This document shows, in pieces, positions 35,228 through 50,200 of a stretch of DNA of 64,000 bases. The stretch is from Phallusia mammillata (lineage: Eukaryota; Chordata; Ascidiacea; Phlebobranchia; Ascidiidae). The notes under the pieces were generated by a model, which had not been told where the DNA came from, ran no database searches, and worked only from the letters and a program-made list of their open reading frames with translations. Location: the NCBI GenBank assembly GCA_003260075.1, contig QLIY01000180.1:142904-206903 (forward strand), in the 5' to 3' direction. How positions within the stretch are numbered: position 1 is the stretch's first letter; each line of letters starts with the position of its first letter. The position numbers and the translations under genes were made by a program.

Positions 35228-38200
35228 ATGGGGGAAACTGATGGTGATAAGCGATATACGTTTATCTCGGAATATGCGTTGAGGACATTAAAACTAAAGC
35301 CGGACAAATGGCAGAAATGCATTGGCGTCGAAGAGCAGAAGATCTTCATTCAGGAGTTTTTTGACAAATCAGACAATGTTCTGCTCATACTTGGTCTTAA
35401 CCAGGGCGGCTTACTTGTGCCAAGTGGGGATTTTCCTCTCACTGGAAAAACTAAGGCGGTTTATTTTGTGAAAAGGAGCAGAGAAACGATTGCGCCAGAC
35501 AGCATTCAATCGCAACTCTTGTTCGGAGATTTGTCCTATGCCCCTCTCGACCAAATGTCCTCATTGGTCGACGATGTAAGTACTTTAAAGTTTAAACCGC
35601 GTTATTTATGGCCTCATAACTATCTCATTACTGGCTGGTGAACCGGGTAACTTTCGTTTATTTTTACACTTTTGTTCCGTTATGGTGAACATTTTATGTA
35701 GCATTAAAGTGTCAGCAACTACTTTCATTATTGTATCACGAACCCTTTGATGTTAAGATGGTTACAAAAATTTAAGGTAAAAGCAGGTACTATATAAAGT
35801 TTATGAGGCGTGATAGTGTTTATGGCATGCGAACACAACGGGCTCATTAAAAATACCCAACACACATCACTCAGCATGTTTACCGTTGCCATGAACTACA
35901 GGAAGTGCAATACAAATCTTTGCTGATCGGTTATCCCCACGATAAATCGCTTGCCATTATTTGTTTTGTCGCCGACACGACAGGAGAGCGGAAAGGTTAA
36001 TTTACAAAAGAACCGCGCAATGGCAACTTTCTGCATTGAGGCGGCGGACCAATGAACTTGTGTGTTTTGTTGTTACAAAGGAAGCATCGGGCCGTATGTC
36101 TGGGTTCTTTGTCTGCAGATCAACCTATCCAAACATGCTTCATAAACACAACGACTTCTATCACCAATTGTTCGCAGTAACACTACAGTTTTAAACCAGT
36201 ATAATAAAAATGCTTTATTTGTGAAATATTATCTCCTATATGGATTGTACAGTGCGATTGATCTATAAAGTCAAATAATGTCCGATAATAAATTTAAAAA
36301 CTAAGTTAGTGGAAGAGCTACAGAGATAGGCCATGTTTCGTCCAAACCTGCCTTCGTTGTGAAATAACTTTGCCTTGTCAGCGCCGCTTTAAGGACTCCC
36401 GCAGCGGCCACAACGAACCACGTTGGCTCTTAAGTTTGATTGCCGAAGCCCTTATACGGTAGGACTCTCTACAATACAAAAACTGATGCTTGGATGAAAC
36501 CCAACGTTTCTACAAAAGGATTGCAAAATCATCTTACTCTCATATAAACAGCGACATACATTGACTGTTATTGCTTCTGCAGAAGGTCCATGAACCTAGC
36601 TTAAAAACGTTGCTTTATGTTTTGTCAGGTCGTCGTTCCTTTGTTGTCCAACGATCGAAATCATGACACTTGGCCCCACGTGGTATCCGGTGACGTGTTG
36701 CGTCACGTGCATAAGCTGAAAAGCAACGTTTTTGTCGTGTCCGGACAGGTAATGAGATCGACTCGTTCATTGGATTCTAATGCTTATTCTAAGTTGTGTA
36801 TCATTTTTTTTTCATTTGCAGGTCAAGGGTAAAACTTTGCTGCCTTTGCCGCCCGGCACAGAAAAAATTCAGGAGGATGAACCAGTCGAAGAAAAACCAA
36901 AGTACGTTAACATCTACAAAATGCCAATAAAATATTATTCACAGTTGAAGAGATGTTAGTGTTATTATTTTCATATTTTTAGGGAAAATATGATCGATCG
37001 ACAAGTTCTACACACATTGGAGTCGGTGGTGATCGAATGGAGCCATCAGGTTCGCGATGTCCTGAAACGCGACTCATCTGAACCCCTTCTTCAAGGCCTG
37101 AACCCGCTCCCCACCACTGAGCTGACGTTCTGGGCCGACCGCTACGAAAACCTCAAGTGCATTTATGATCAGGTTATTGACTTTACAGAATATGAGATGA
37201 TAGTTAAAAAATGGTTTGAAAGTAATTTGTTGGTTCGTTTTTGCAGCTTAAAATGCCCAAAGTGAAAACGATGTCTGAGATTTTGCGTCGTGTACAAAGT
37301 AGTTACTATCCTTCGTTTCAAAAGATGTTTAAAGATGTATTGGCTGGTAAGTTGTAACTTATATGTGTATATTGTAGTATGGATCCATGGAATTCCTAAC
37401 AGTTTTATCGAAATTAATGCTTTTAACAAGCCATAGCGAGCATACATTTTGATCCAGTGACAGAAGTTATGGGAACTGTTACTGCAATTGAATTTCGTCC
37501 ACCGTACCTTTGTTTTCCAGTAGCTCGGCTGATGTGTTATCTTTTTGCCTGACGTTCGTTGATCTAAACTGCCAGCACCACTGTGTGTTACAATAGATCC
37601 ACGACTTGTTGTTTGATATTGTAGGAGTTAACGAAGCAGAGGACATCCATCATCACCTTAAATCGATCAAATGGATTGTTGAAGATCTGGAGGAACGCGA
37701 ATTCAATGAATTCCAACTTTACATCCGTCCACTATTTGAGACCGTTTGCAAGCTATGGGCGCACAGCAAGTACTACAGCACACCTACACGCCTCATAGTG
37801 CTACTGCAGGAAGTCTGCAACCTCTTCATTAGTCAAGTACGTGGAATGAGTCTCTGTAACATCTCTTAAAAATAGCAAAAAGTGATTTATAGCAGTATTT
37901 ACGGTAAATATTCTGGAGTACCTAGAGATTTTTTGAATTTGATTATTTCTGCTCCCAAACTCAATACTTCGATAGTAAAAAGGGATAGAATACTTTATTC
38001 CTAAATATGAGAAGAAACCACACTATTGCAGTTAAACTTACTGTATTATTTTATCGTAACAGTGCCGAACCTACCTCAATCCAGAAGATTTGTTTAAGTC
38101 GGAAGTCGACGAAGTCTTGGAGAAAGTCTCCGCTGCAAACAAAGTGCTGCAAAATTTCAGGTCACTAGGTTCTGCCGTTTCAAACTATCAAGTCACATTA

Positions 38201-41200
38201 ACTAACATACTAAAAAACCGTTTTCAGAGCATCATACCAAGAACACAAAGAAAAGTTGGAAACCTACTTTGAAGGAATGGGCAGAGAAGTTGTGCTTTGG
38301 GATTTTGAGAGCAGTATCGTGTTCGCCAGGTTTGACAGTTTCGCAAGCAGACTTGTAGATATCATGGTAAGAACACAGAGCGCGAGTAAAGTAAATACCA
38401 ACTGTTGTATAGCTAAACCTAAGACAACTATGTAAAAAAATGACGCCTGTAACACTCGTGTCCACCGAAAAGTTGCCAAATATAATTACATTACTCGAAC
38501 AAACTCACAGACCACACCCTCCTCTGACACAACGTGATCGTGTTTAGGCACATTAAAAAACACTAATATTCTGACAAACTATAACAGTGGAACTTATAGG
38601 GTCTAACCTAAGCGCCTTTTGCTGTTTTTTTAGCAACTTGGTATGATTATTGATAATGTGGTTAAAATTCTGAACGTGTTGTGGATATAACAGTCAAAAT
38701 AAATTGATTGCTTGTCTTGTCCTTGAGTTCGAGTAGAAACAAAACGGTTAGAAATCGCCCTCGGAATATTTCAGAATAATCATTGTTATTCCAAGATTAC
38801 ACCAATGCGTTTTGTACAGGGTCAGCGGATAGAAAAAAATGTTACATAATGTTGCAGTATTTTTCTTATGTACCGTATGTTTTCACAGAGCGTCTTCAAA
38901 GACGCGCGAGATATGCTCAAGCTGGAGAAGATTGAATTTGGGGGCGTGAAAGGGGCGGCGCTCAGTGGACAGGTCGAAGCCTTGTTTGAAGAATTCAACA
39001 CACTCTTCAAAGTCTTCAGTGACCTTAAATACGACCCACTTGATCCATCAAATAAGGTTTGCTACCTCGCCCCTACTTATGTTTCAACTTATAGGCAGGT
39101 TGAACTTTTGGACAGCTTAAAAGTCCGCTGACACCTGGCAGTTATTGATTTTGACGGTTTCTTCTGGACTTTGTGTTTGTGGACTATAGCGTTGATGGAA
39201 AAAGAAATTGCATTAAACATAAATCACCGAATCGAAATTATAATAAAAGTAAAATAATATATTAAATATATTAGAGCTTTAAACGGTCAAAGACCTAATG
39301 CTAAATTTAACTGCATTGAAATTTGAGGTTGTTTTTAATTGGGCAGTGTTTCTTCGATGACTTCGACAATTTCAAGGGTCGGATAGCAGACATCGACCGG
39401 CGCTTGGGTTCGATTGTGTCACAAGCCTTCGACGATTGTCCTTCCACTGAATCAGCATTCAAACTTGTTGCCATGTTTTCTTCTCTGCTTGACAGGTACA
39501 AAAATGCACCTTTCATCTTTAACGTGAAGTACAAACGGTATTTGTGTTTGTTTAAAATTTTGATAATAAAACAAATGGCCAACATTACCAAACTCAGCGA
39601 ATATATTTAGTGCCGAGGTTGTGGTGAAAATTTTGCTTGCTTCTTCTAAACTTGTGAATTAGAAATTAGAAAATCACAACACAGCGTTTGAACGGTTTTA
39701 GCACTTACAGTTAAATAGCTGTTGTTTGGTCACGTTACTTGCAGAGACCTCATCCGGAACGACATGCTTCCCAAGTACCCGCTACTTCTTGCCATGTTTC
39801 ACCGTGAACTTGATCAAGCGAAGATCATCTACGACAGACAAATTGAAAGAGGAAAGAGTGAGGATGGTAAGCTTTGGAAAAAATCTTACACACTGTTGCA
39901 ATAGCAAAAAAATTGAAGCATGATATTTAATGTTGCAATTCTTTCAAAGCTAATATTTTGAGACACAAATAATTTTGGATTGTGCTTAAGAGTATAATGT
40001 ACAACGATAGTGTATAGGTATATACGCTCTCCATTTTTGCAGGTTATTTTCCTGTGAACAAAAACATGCCACCAGTCGCTGGGGCCATCAAGTGGTCAAA
40101 AGAGTTGCGCGATCGCATCCAAATTCCCTACAACAACTTCCGACACGTTACACATCCGTAAGTTATTGTGTCCAGTGGTGCATTGTAAAAAAGCTGATTT
40201 TTTTAAATTGACACTGACTATTACCGGACCCACTTTATTGCGAGACAAAATCTTGTAATTTAATTTGTCGCACAGAATTATGGAATCTGAAGAAGGCAGA
40301 ATCATGGAGATGAAGTACACACAGATGATGAAGTTGCTCAAAGAGTAAGTTTTGAACTTGACCATACAAAAACACAACATCCTCTGCTCTCAAGTTGTTT
40401 TAGTTTAATACCCGTGGGAGAAACAGTTTGAAGCTTGCTTGAAGTAGTTAACTTGCAATTTGGCTCCATTACCATCAGGTTTTACTTTAAACTAAACTTT
40501 AGGATTAAGGTTGGACTGGAATCCAAAACCCTCGGCCTGTTGGCCACAGGGAAATTGTAACCATTTGACGATACAAATTTAAGGGCCCCGTGTGTGCATT
40601 TTTGGGGGCCGTCAAGTTTCCTATCATATTTTTTTCATAACCGGTGACTTTGTGATTTTTGGATTGTAGGTTCGAAGACGATATTTACAAGCAGTGGACA
40701 GCGTCTGTTGATGAACGTTCACAGTACAACCTCAGCCAACCTCTCATCACAAGAAACGCAGATACAAAGCTTGTCACTATTAACTTTAATCCACAGGTGC
40801 AATAACCATTTTAAGTCAAACGTTCGCTATTTAGTATATGAAGAGAATGATAGTAAACATACGCGAAAATCCAAGTGCAAGTTGACTGATTTATGAGAAT
40901 TTGCAAATTATTAGCAGAGTGTTGCAACTTACTTATTACCACTTCATGTTATGCTAGAGTGGGAAACAGTGCCCTACTAAACTACTTAATGTGGCCCATA
41001 CTTTTGAGTGTTCCACATATGCTATTAAAGTACACAACATATCTAAAAGCCAAACCTATTAAACATTGTGAAGATTTTAAAGCATAGTGTTTATGTACAG
41101 TTGGTGAGCGTCTTGCGTGAAGTGAAATATTTGGACGTGGGCGACAGTGAAGACATCCCTGAGGAAGCATCAAAGATTTTCGGCGCCAAGGAATCATTTC

Positions 41201-44200
41201 GACAGTTTGTCGCCAATCTCGACCTTACCCAGCAGTGGTACAACAAGGTGATGAATAAATTACAGTTCCATACCCAAGTCCAATCACTACAAAGGGAAAA
41301 GACTACACTTATAGTTTCCCGATACAAACATTTTTTGGTTTCACAGAAACAATTTGAACTTTTGTTTAAGCCCTGTTTGTGTGTTTTTGGGCTATCATAC
41401 TTTTTAGATATTTTGCTCAGGAAAGTAAAATACACTGATAAACTACACCAAAAATCGATTAGTAAACATGAAAAAACACATTATACAATTTCCAGTGATT
41501 TGTTGCAAAAAAACAAATTACAAATCAAATGTTTTTCGTTGTAGGTCCGAACAAGTATACTTGATGTGGAATATCCGTTGATCGAGGGTCAGTTGAGCAC
41601 TATTGATGATTACATGACGAAAGCTGAAAAAGACCTTTCTTGGAAAAGCGACGGTACATAGAATTACTTATCAGTTATTTATTGAATTATTGCATTCCCA
41701 AAACCGTATTTACTAGGCGATAAAGCACATTTGTTAAATGTCTGACCGTTTCCAAAAACAAAAGATTTTGTCAATTCACAGTGGATTTTCGATAAAACTA
41801 TTTCAAAATACCCCAATATTTGAGGAATAATATTCAAGTTACAATTATTATTATGTTATTGATTTTACTCAAATTGTTTGTTTGTTTATTTCTTTCTTTC
41901 TTTTTCTTTTTTTTTCTTTCATTTTTTTTCTCCCCAAAGTTTGTCCGACTCGTTTTTCCATCAAATGTTTGATGGATTTGGATGAAATTTACACAGATGG
42001 TAGATGTAGTTATGTAGATGTGCATCCCACTTTGTTTTTGTTGATAACCCCAGTATTTACCCCGCTAGCCCCCTAAAATGGGTATTTTTCCCCCGAAGTT
42101 TGTCTGACTCGTTTTGCCATCAAATGTTTGATGGATGTGGCTGAAACTTATACAGATGGTAGATATAGTTATGTAGATGTGCATCCCACTTTGTTTGTCC
42201 GGATAACCCTAGTATTTACCCCGCTAGCCCCCTAAAAGGGGTGAGTTTGTAAACAATGTCAGAATTGGCTAAAATTTGGATAGCTTGTATGCCATTTATA
42301 GGTGTTGATTGTTCTGTTCAACCCCGTAGCCCTAACATTTACCCCACAAGCCCCCAAAGTGTAAAACGTATTTGTATGTTACTGGGCACCACAAACAAAA
42401 GTTTCTGTGGCACAATAGTCTTACAAGGGCAACCAGTTGTATGCTACTCGTTTGTGACTTTGTGGGTTGCTTGGGCCTGACCCATATCCAGACAGGCAGG
42501 AACTTGGCCAAACGGTCTGGCGCGCCTGACCCATATACAGACAAAAACCTGATCGGGATTCGTCCCCGGGAGTGTCCTGGGTTCGAACCCCGGACAAACA
42601 TTGGAAAGTTGCTGTCAGGTAGGGCAGGAACTTTGCCGAATTGTCCAGCGCGCCTGACCCATATACAGAATAAAAAAAAACTGATCGGGATTCGTCCCCG
42701 GGAGAGTCCTGGGTTCGAACCCCGTGAAGAAGAAAAAAAATAAAAATAAAAATAAAGTTTTTATGCCATGGCAGTTGGGGGTTGTTAACGGCACTTTGAT
42801 GTCAGAAACATTAACGGTTGTTGCTCAAAACACATCTAGTGGTTGAAATTTTAAACGTTGGCTGATTGGACTGATATTTTGCGGTACTATTGATTCAGTC
42901 ATGGTGGTTTCCTACTTTTAAGTTTGTGTGTGTTGAACCTTCATTAGTTATCCTACTAGCCCCCTTTAAATGAGTTTTTTAATTTAAATGGTTTGTACTC
43001 CATATAGCATATTTAAATATGAACAGTACCAATCACTGTGTTTGTCTTAACAATACCAAACTTACTCATTGTTATCTATTGAAATGCATTATCTACATCT
43101 TTGCATGTGTGGGGACCCATGAGATTTTGCTCGCAGAAACAACCGAGGTTATAGAAGACAGTGAAAGATATGGGACCCAGTGTAAAATATGTAAAGGAAG
43201 TGTATTAATCTTTTAAAATAGGGTATAGTGTATGGGCAATATGTGCTAAGCCACCCCTCTAGTTTTCGTCTGGTTTTGGTTTTATTTGTGAACCATTCCT
43301 ACAAAAATGATTTGACACTGAGTAAAAATCAAAACAGGTGTATGGGACTACATACAAGATGTGCGAGATCAAGTCAAAGATTTGGAAGAAAGAGTACACA
43401 CAGCAAAAGACAATGTCACGAAAATCAACAAAATAATGACGGGATGGGTAATGCCGCTGTTCGAACGAAAAGAAAACAAGAAGGTAGATTCAAACACGAA
43501 AATTTTTTACAGACCGTTACACTAATTCTAATTTGACTTCAGTTACCACAAAATTCATTTACCTATATTTACGACAAAAGACAAAAAAATGTAACGACAA
43601 AAAGTTTTGCTGCGCGAATTGAAAAACATCCCATGGAATTCAAGTCCAACGACATAACCTTCCGGCCATCGCGGCTGACAATTTTGCTTCTTTGTTTCAT
43701 TATCCAATAAAGTTAATTTCAAAACACATCTCCAAGAATTAGCCAAAGTGCAAAACGCTGCGAACAGGGTTCGAACCTGTGCGGGAATATCCCATTGGAT
43801 TTCGAGTCCAACGCCTTAACCACTCGGCCATCGCAGCTGACAGTTTCGTTTCTTTGTTTCATTATCGAATAAAGACAGCATTAAAACACACCTACAAAAA
43901 TAGGCAAAACGCTGCGAACAGGGTTCGAACCTGTGCGGGAATATCCCATTGGATTTCAAGTCCAACGCCTTAACCACTCGGCCATCGCAGCTGACAACTT
44001 CGCTTCTTTGTTTCAGTATCGAATAAAGACACAGCTACAAAAATAGGCAAATTGTAAAACGCTGCGAACAGAGTTCGAACCTGTGCGAGAATATCCCATT
44101 GGATTTTGAGTCCAACGCCTTAACTACTCGGCCATCGAAGCTGACAATTTCGCTTCTTTGTTTCACTATCGAATAAAGACACAGCTACAAAAATTTGAAA

Positions 44201-47200
44201 TCACTTAATTTACGTTGATGTGTTTGGACGGATGAGTTTCTACTTACATAAACACCAGTTAAAGAAGCAGCTTGGTTTCGGTATAACACTTCAGTGGATG
44301 TTTTTTTTTGATTATTAGTCAATCATTATAATCTCCTAATTTTGTACAAGGATGCTCTGCTGAATCTTGATGATCGTGAAGATCGACTTCACAAACGTTA
44401 CGGAATAATCAAAGAGAATGCCGACGCAGTTCACGGCTTGTTAGAGGTAAAGGATCGTTTGGTGCCTGATTTAAACTCTTATTCCAATTTTCGTATTTAG
44501 TGATTATCGGATTCAACAATCCTTACAGCAGTTGCTCACAAACTATAGTTTCTTTAATCGTTTCTTTTGTGGTCTTTGGTATTCCATATGATTTTGTCTC
44601 TGCATGTCCATGTCTGTTCCCGATTTGTCTCTTTTGTACGCTGCTTTTAAAAGCAACGGCGACTCTCATGTCAATATTTCATTACCTAATGCAGGAAAAC
44701 AGAAAGCTTTTCAAGGCGTCGGGTGATTCTGAAACGTGGAAGTCGTATGTGATGTATGTTGATGATATGGTGATCGACGGATGCTTCAACGCCATCGAGT
44801 GTTCTATGAAATTCCTCTTGCAACAAACTGACACCAAGCTGGGTCTTCCTCCTCTTTTCCAAGCCTCGCTGGAACTGAAAGCTCCAGACATGATCTTCAA
44901 GTACGACAAATTATTCTGTTTTCTGGATAAAAATGATTTTTTTTACTTTAAAAAATATTCTGTCTTGGATAAAAATGATATTTTTTGGTTTGTTTTCTGT
45001 AACTTCTCTCCTGCAGCACAAGCGACGTTGTTAAAAACGTATTACTTGATGTGAAGTGGTGTGTTCAGAAGTGTCAGAATGTTTTTATATGCAACAGACC
45101 GTCGTTGGACGATGGAATGGGGGATGGCTTCTATGAACAAGTCGAAGGGTTGTTGAAAGACATGTACAATATGTCGTCGCTTATTTCCCGCCTGGCTAAG
45201 GAAAGCGGAGCCGAACATTACCAGGTAACGGTTCAGCAATGTTTGCTCTTTATATTTCAGACCAGTTTCGAAAAGACCGTTTGACCTTAAACCATGTTCT
45301 TGTATAACACACCAGGCCGACATGGAGGACATGGCTGACTTAAACGACATGAAGAACGAAATTCTCGAAAGAATACAAACTGTGATGGATAAAGCATGTG
45401 AATACAGGAACAGGTACAACTTTCATCTTTGTACTTTATTTTAGTCATACACGGAAGCCGATAGAAAAGCCGTTCAGACCTATAGATTCAACTGTTAATT
45501 GGCACCGGTACAGAAGAAACCGGCTAATCGTAATCCGGTTAATCGGGACAAAACGCTTGGCGAATTGGAATCTTAATTAAGCGGTTTCGTCTGTATTAAA
45601 AACAAATCGAGGCACAATATGTGTGGCATACCAGCATTGTTACATAATATTCACTAATGTGTAGTTTCGACAACTACGCTTATCTGTGGATCGACGATCG
45701 CAACGAGTTCATGAAACAATTTCTCACGTATGGTCACGTGCTTACGTCAGAGGAGATCGAAGCCCACGCTGAAGAAGGAGTGCCAGAAAACCCACCGACA
45801 CTCGACATGTTTAAAGAACAGGTTCATATCATTTAGACTCATTGCTGAGTGTATATTAATTGATTGTTACAGAGACGTTCTCGCCCTTCGTCCGAGCTTT
45901 ATTATTGGTTTGATTTCACGATTCAGTTTTAGAAACCTGGAACACGCAAAAATAAGTTAAACGCAGCAATTTATTAATCTATATATGATTAAAGTGCGGC
46001 AGTCCATTGTGTCTTTTACATTTACTTCCAAAATCACCACTCTCTAAAGCAGGGGTCGGCAACCTTTTAGGCGACGTGTGCCAATTTACTTGTTATTGCC
46101 ATGTGTTAATTACCTCGCGTGCCAACGTTTTTCCAAATAATATTGGTTCGTGCCAACAAATATTGATAATAAAGAGAAAGCAGAGTGTTTTGTGCATGTA
46201 AGGCTGAATTTTAGGGGGGGGGGGGGGGGCTTAACTTCCAAATCCCCATCAACGTCCATAAGTTTCAACGGCTGTAATATCGCAATAGTTGTAATCAGGG
46301 TTTTTTTAAGGTTTGGTTTGGGTGACCGCTAAGTAGTTTTAAGAGGTTTTTTTTTAAGGTTTGGTTTGGGTGACCGCTAAGTAGTTTTAAGAGACTTTTT
46401 TTTAAGGTTTGGTTTGGGTGACTGCTAAGTAGTTTTAAAGACCCAAGTGTTGGTTAAATACCAAAAAAATAGCCATATTTGCTTAAACGAATTATTTATT
46501 AGGCTACTGGCAAATTTTGGGAAACCGCTGGAGAAATCTTAACACCTTAAAAAAACACTGGCTGTAATCATATTAAACTCGGTGAAAAGGCCTTCAGACT
46601 ACGGCATTTTACACTTGCCGCTTTCTGTATTTCTGTTATCTGTATTGTCCAGGTTGACACGTACGAGAAAATCTACTGCGAGGTTGAAGAGATCAACCCA
46701 GTGGCAGTTTTCGATTCCTGGTTCCGCGTCGACGCAAAACCTTTCAAGCAAGCTCTCCTCAACATTATCAAGCGATGGAGTTTCATGTTTAAACAACATT
46801 TGATCGACCATGTAACAAACAGGTCTGAAAATATCTTGTGTGTATGCATATGAAGGACTTTAGTAAGGTGTAGGCAGTTTCGAGGTGTTGACATTTGATT
46901 TGTTTTGCAGCTTGGCCGACTTGGATCGCTTTATCAAGGTAGTTGACAAGGGAATGGCGGTGGAAATCCGCGAGGAACTCGGCTATGAAAGTTTGGTCGC
47001 CTTGATCGAGAATCTACGTGTAAGTTTTTCGCTTATACTTCACTCTGTAAAGTCATAAAAAGCTTCCACACATACAGCGCGCTAAGACTTTTCAAGCAGA
47101 TGTGTCGAAACATTTCACTGATGATGGCATGAGCATTGGCCGAAACGTTTGAAAAATAAAGCTGGTCGCTTTTTGTGTCTATTTAGGCCGTTATTTTCAC

Positions 47201-50200
47201 CATTAAACTTATGAACAGATCTGTATATAGTATTCCAATGTATCGAAACCGTTATTTAAACTTCTGGGTGGCGAAGTTCAGAAACTTTTCTGTTATTACC
47301 TGTAACCTTAAGGTTGTGTTTTATGCAGGATGTGAAATCTCGTCAAAGCACCACAGACGAAATGTTCGAACCACTGAAGCAAACCATCGAACTGCTGAAA
47401 ACTTATGATCAGGAAATGCCTGAGGATATCCACAAACAACTTGAGGTAAGAAGCTTCTTTCTTTAGGACACGTTCATTTAAAAACAATGATCCCAAATTA
47501 CCAAGTGGTTTGCAAATAGGAATTGCCAGAGAAATGGAACAACACAAAGAAAACTGCAGCAACGGTGAAACAAGCTGTTGCTCCACTCCAATCGAACGAG
47601 GTCGCCATTCTTCGACGCAAGTGCAGCACATTCGATGTAAGGCTTGTTTGTTAACGTTTGCAAAACCGTAAGCTTTTTCAACAAAACTCGCACCTTTTTC
47701 GATTTTGAAGCATCAAACTTAAGAAAAAAATATTGTTTAGATAAGCGTTGCCAAAAAATATTTTTTTACCTGCGAAACTTGCATCACATTCTCAGGTGCA
47801 ACAACACGAGTTCCGCGAGCGATTCCGTAAGGATGCACCGTTCCGTTTTGCTGCCGATCGTCCGTACCAACAGTTGGATCGATGCCATGATGAGATCACT
47901 GCGATGGAGAATGAGATGAAGAAACTGTACGATGCGGCTGCAATATTCGAAATCAATGCACCAGACTTCAAGCAAATGAAGCAATGCCGGCGTGAGGTAA
48001 ACCGCTAGCAGTTGTAAAGCTTCACCAACTGACTATCAAATTCCATCAGTTTACCACTTAATGATTTTAGCAAAAGGTCCATTGTAAAGTGTCTGCACGT
48101 GCCTACATTGCTTATCTTGCAGCAAATGCTCTACTTCTGGTCGCACACTCACGTTGCATTTTGTCTCGCACCTTTTTATCAACTGCCTAACGTGATGTGT
48201 GTGTAATCTGCCTCTGATTAATCAAGTTTTCAGTCATGATGTCGCTTTTTACATTCATTTTGCATTTCTCATAAAAAATTATGTCTGTGTTGTTTGTTAC
48301 CATTTTCTCCTCATTATGCTCCAACGTATTATTCTTAAGTCGGTTTCCGATTGCAGGTGATTCTACTGAAGGCTTTGTGGGATATGATCACACTTGTCAA
48401 GACGAGCATTGAGGATTGGAAAACTACCAAGTGGGCAAACATTAATGTCGAGCAGATGGAACTTGACTGCAAAAAGTTTGCAAAAGACATCCGCGCTCTT
48501 GACAAGGAGGTAAACACAGTATGATCGAAATTATGAAACCTTAAAATGCGCAAATGAATCTACACACGTAAAAATAGACGGAATTATTTTTGTCTTTGTG
48601 GACATTTTTTGTAAAAAAATCTGTACAGTTCTTGGGTGACAAATTGTCACACCTTATACTAACAAAAACAATTTACAGCATAAAGAATATAGTGCAGACC
48701 ACACGCAGCAACCAGTGTAATTTTAATTGATAACTTGCTGTGTAACAGATGCGTGCTTGGGACTCGTTCGGTGGACTAGACTCAGTGGTAAAGAACATGC
48801 TGACGTCACTGCGCGCTGTCAGTGAGCTCCAGAACGCAGCCATCCGTGACCGTCACTGGCAGCAACTGATGCAAGCAACCAAGGTACAGTTATTTTCTTT
48901 TGTAGTTATTGTAGAGTTATAGAGAATCGCAAAGTCGATGGTTTTAGATTTAGATTAAGTGGAATTTGTTTATCCGTCTCATACAGTCCACGATCGGGTG
49001 TTTTTACAAACGTAGTGAAATAATCCCCTTTTCTGTGAAAGGCATATAAATAGCCTCTGAAGACATACGTCTTAGTTAACGGCGAATGAAAAATCTATTC
49101 GGCGACTTTTTTTAAAACTGGAGTGTATTGGAAAAGAATGTGTTTCATTTTCACCCTAAAAGCGAAATAGGATTTCTTGTACTACTTTGGTTGGTACGTC
49201 GGAGTGGGACGTTATACCATCCGACTCTGGAGTTATATTTATGTTACATTTTAGGTGAAATTTATGATGGACGACGAAACGACTTTAGCCGACTTGCTTA
49301 AACTCAACCTCCACAACTTTGAGGACGAAGTCAGAGGAATTGTTGACAAAGCAGTAAAGGAGATGGGAATGGAAAAGGTGGGATTTTCAGGGAATATTTT
49401 CGAGTTTTTTTTTTCTTTTAACCGACTCGTTTACTGCAGGTTCTCAAAGAGCTCGACATCACTTGGAGTGCGATGGAGTTCAAATACGAGGCTCACGGAA
49501 GAACTGAAATTATGTTGTTGCAATCAGACGAAGAACTGATTGAAACCCTGGAAGAAAATCAAGTTTGTGTTTTGTTCACTTTGAAAGAAACAAAAAACGG
49601 AATGAAAGAACAAAAAACGGAACAATCGTTGAAATCAGTACAATTATGGTGGTAGAACACTGACGACTCACATGTTGGTGTTTGAATATCTCCAATAGTT
49701 AATCAAGTTTCAAACACCATTAAACCACAAAACATTGATTTCCTATACGTTTAGGTGCAACTGCAAAACTTGATGACATCGAAATACATTGCTTACTTCC
49801 TGGATCAAGTGTCCGGATGGCAAAAAAGTCTTTCCACTGCAGATTCAGTCATCACCATCTGGTTTGAAGTGCAGAGGACCTGGTCATATTTGGAGGCGAT
49901 CTTTATCGGATCCGAGGACATCCGATCCCAACTTCCCGAAGATTCGAAACGCTTTGAAGGCATCGATATCGATTTCAAGGTAGAATTAGAAGTTTTTAAC
50001 AAAGCTGATTTGGTATTCCTGCAAAAATGTAAATAACAGAGATTTTTTTAAAGAAACAAACTTTTGACAAAATTTGCAAAATCGGTGTAACCCAGTGCAG
50101 TAAAGGTCGTTTTTGGTTTAACTTAACATCTTGGATTTGCGTTTTTATTCTACTTTCCAGTTTTTTACATGACGATGCTTCACTTGCGACCAGCCATTGT

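Noticed and set aside
42372-42743. Open frame across the SINE pair
   Set aside because: It is translated SINE sequence; the repeat explains it.
43757-44141. Regularly spaced repeats that could suggest a CRISPR-like array
   Set aside because: The repeated units are tRNA-Ser genes with flanks in a eukaryotic intron.
45017-45097. Earlier acceptor (45016) for the dynein exon ending at 45224
   Set aside because: It would insert 26 residues between APDMIF and [11 protein letters not shown], where beta heavy chains have none.
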